Assembly (NCBI GenBank): GCA_003214115.1
Contig: QCMA01000010.1
Span: 1 to 34,215 of the forward strand
Origin: Prochlorococcus sp. AG-418-I21
GTDB taxonomy: Bacteria > Cyanobacteriota > Cyanobacteriia > PCC-6307 > Cyanobiaceae
Length of the DNA: 34,215 bases
Direction: 5' to 3'
Part shown: positions 33,642 through 34,215 of the stretch, piece by piece
Layout: every line of letters begins with the position of its first letter
Numbering within the stretch: the first letter of the stretch is position 1
The notes under the pieces: generated by a model
Told to the model about the DNA's origin: nothing
The model's database searches: none
The model's input: the letters and a program-made list of their open reading frames with translations, nothing else
Made by a program: the position numbers and the translations under genes

Positions 33642-34215
33642 GAAAAATTCATGGCCAAAAGGCTGGGGCCAAAAAACTTCAATTATGGGAGTTATTAATT
33701 TAACTCCTGATTCATTTAGTGATGGCGGGGAATTAAACTCTTCAAAAAAAGTTTTAGATCAAGTACATCATTTCATGAGTAATGGTGTTGATGTTATTGA
33801 TCTTGGTGCTCAAAGTACGAGACCTGGGGCTGAAGAAGTTGGAACTAGTATAGAAATAAAAAGATTGATCCCATATCTAAAATTAATAAAATCTGAATTT
33901 CCAGATGTTTTAATTTCTATTGATACTTTTAATTCTGAAGTGGCTTACGAAGGTCTTTTGAATGGTGCTAATTGGATAAATGATGTCACGGGAGGAAGAA
34001 GAGATATAAAAATTTTGGATGTAGTATCAAAATTTAACTGTCCATTCGTAATAACTCATAGTCGTGGTAATAGTCAAAATATGAATCAACTCTCTAATTA
34101 CCAGAATGTATTGAGTGATGTAAAATGCTCTCTTGATAATTTAATAAAGAATGCTTTAGAAAGAAATATATCTGAAGGTAATATAATAGTGGATCCTGGA
34201 ATTGGTTTTTCAAAG
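33625..34215 (+). CDS. folP: Dihydropteroate synthase, truncated by window edge
   Basis: At least 197 residues, running off the right edge. Makes dihydropteroate from p-aminobenzoate and the pterin pyrophosphate, in folate synthesis; the target of sulfonamides. Starts at TTG (33625-33627), 17 bases inside tpiA but in another frame; this gives the N-terminal [20 protein letters not shown]. Blocks: [42 protein letters not shown] and the final [10 protein letters not shown]. All substrate-binding loops so far are intact. Confidence 0.93.
   Translation, partial: MQIINKKNSWPKGWGQKTSIMGVINLTPDSFSDGGELNSSKKVLDQVHHFMSNGVDVIDLGAQSTRPGAEEVGTSIEIKRLIPYLKLIKSEFPDVLISIDTFNSEVAYEGLLNGANWINDVTGGRRDIKILDVVSKFNCPFVITHSRGNSQNMNQLSNYQNVLSDVKCSLDNLIKNALERNISEGNIIVDPGIGFSK

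Overview
The window looks like a core-genome stretch of a very AT-rich picocyanobacterium, most probably a high-light-adapted Prochlorococcus or a close relative. This is inferred from roughly 30% GC by eye, many TTG starts, few Shine-Dalgarno sites, closely packed short genes, and cyanobacterial families such as PetP/DUF2862, Ycf36/CGLD27 and DUF3318. I see no insertion sequence, prophage, integrase or CRISPR array. Genes run on both strands in short operons, and several real genes are only 29 to 58 codons long.

Layout. 1-3101: a reversed glutathione peroxidase, then purT (formate-dependent GAR transformylase) with small unknown genes, including one zinc-ribbon membrane protein with an eight-asparagine run. 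3112-8023 (minus): aminopeptidase N, a small putative secreted protein that seems to start at ATT, an UlaG-like metallo-beta-lactamase-fold protein, two small conserved-looking unknowns and a DCC-family thiol protein. 8226-10157: a cluster of very small membrane proteins and a DUF3303-like protein. 10160-11762: a GNAT acetyltransferase, a peptidase S51 (dipeptidase E-like) protein and an unknown. 12187-14762: an MTHFR-like TIM-barrel protein and a renalase-like FAD oxidoreductase in tandem, with a P-loop uridine-kinase-like gene convergent and directly abutting. This is the least explained multigene unit here.

15027-20153: a lysine-rich helix-hairpin-helix protein, rpsU, an overlapping deoxyribosyltransferase-like and phosphoribosyltransferase pair (nucleotide salvage), several unknown small proteins, a lone HNH endonuclease and a TauE/SafE-type exporter. 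20154-20581 has no protein gene but carries a convincing minus-strand terminator and base-pairing elements, so I propose a small RNA there. 20582-27263: two coupled unknown genes, a three-gene ABC-2 exporter operon, a PetP-like protein, tiny membrane proteins, the initiator tRNA with its terminator, and a tight operon DUF3318 - rsfS - ycf36 - asparaginase.

27372-34215: carB (pyrimidine and arginine precursor synthesis), a DUF6447-like small protein, an MsbA-type ABC exporter, then a plus-strand run of an S4-domain RNA-binding protein, tpiA (glycolysis and Calvin cycle) and the start of folP (folate synthesis), which runs off the right edge. One-carbon and nucleotide metabolism is well represented: purT, folP, carB, the salvage pair and possibly the MTHFR-like gene.
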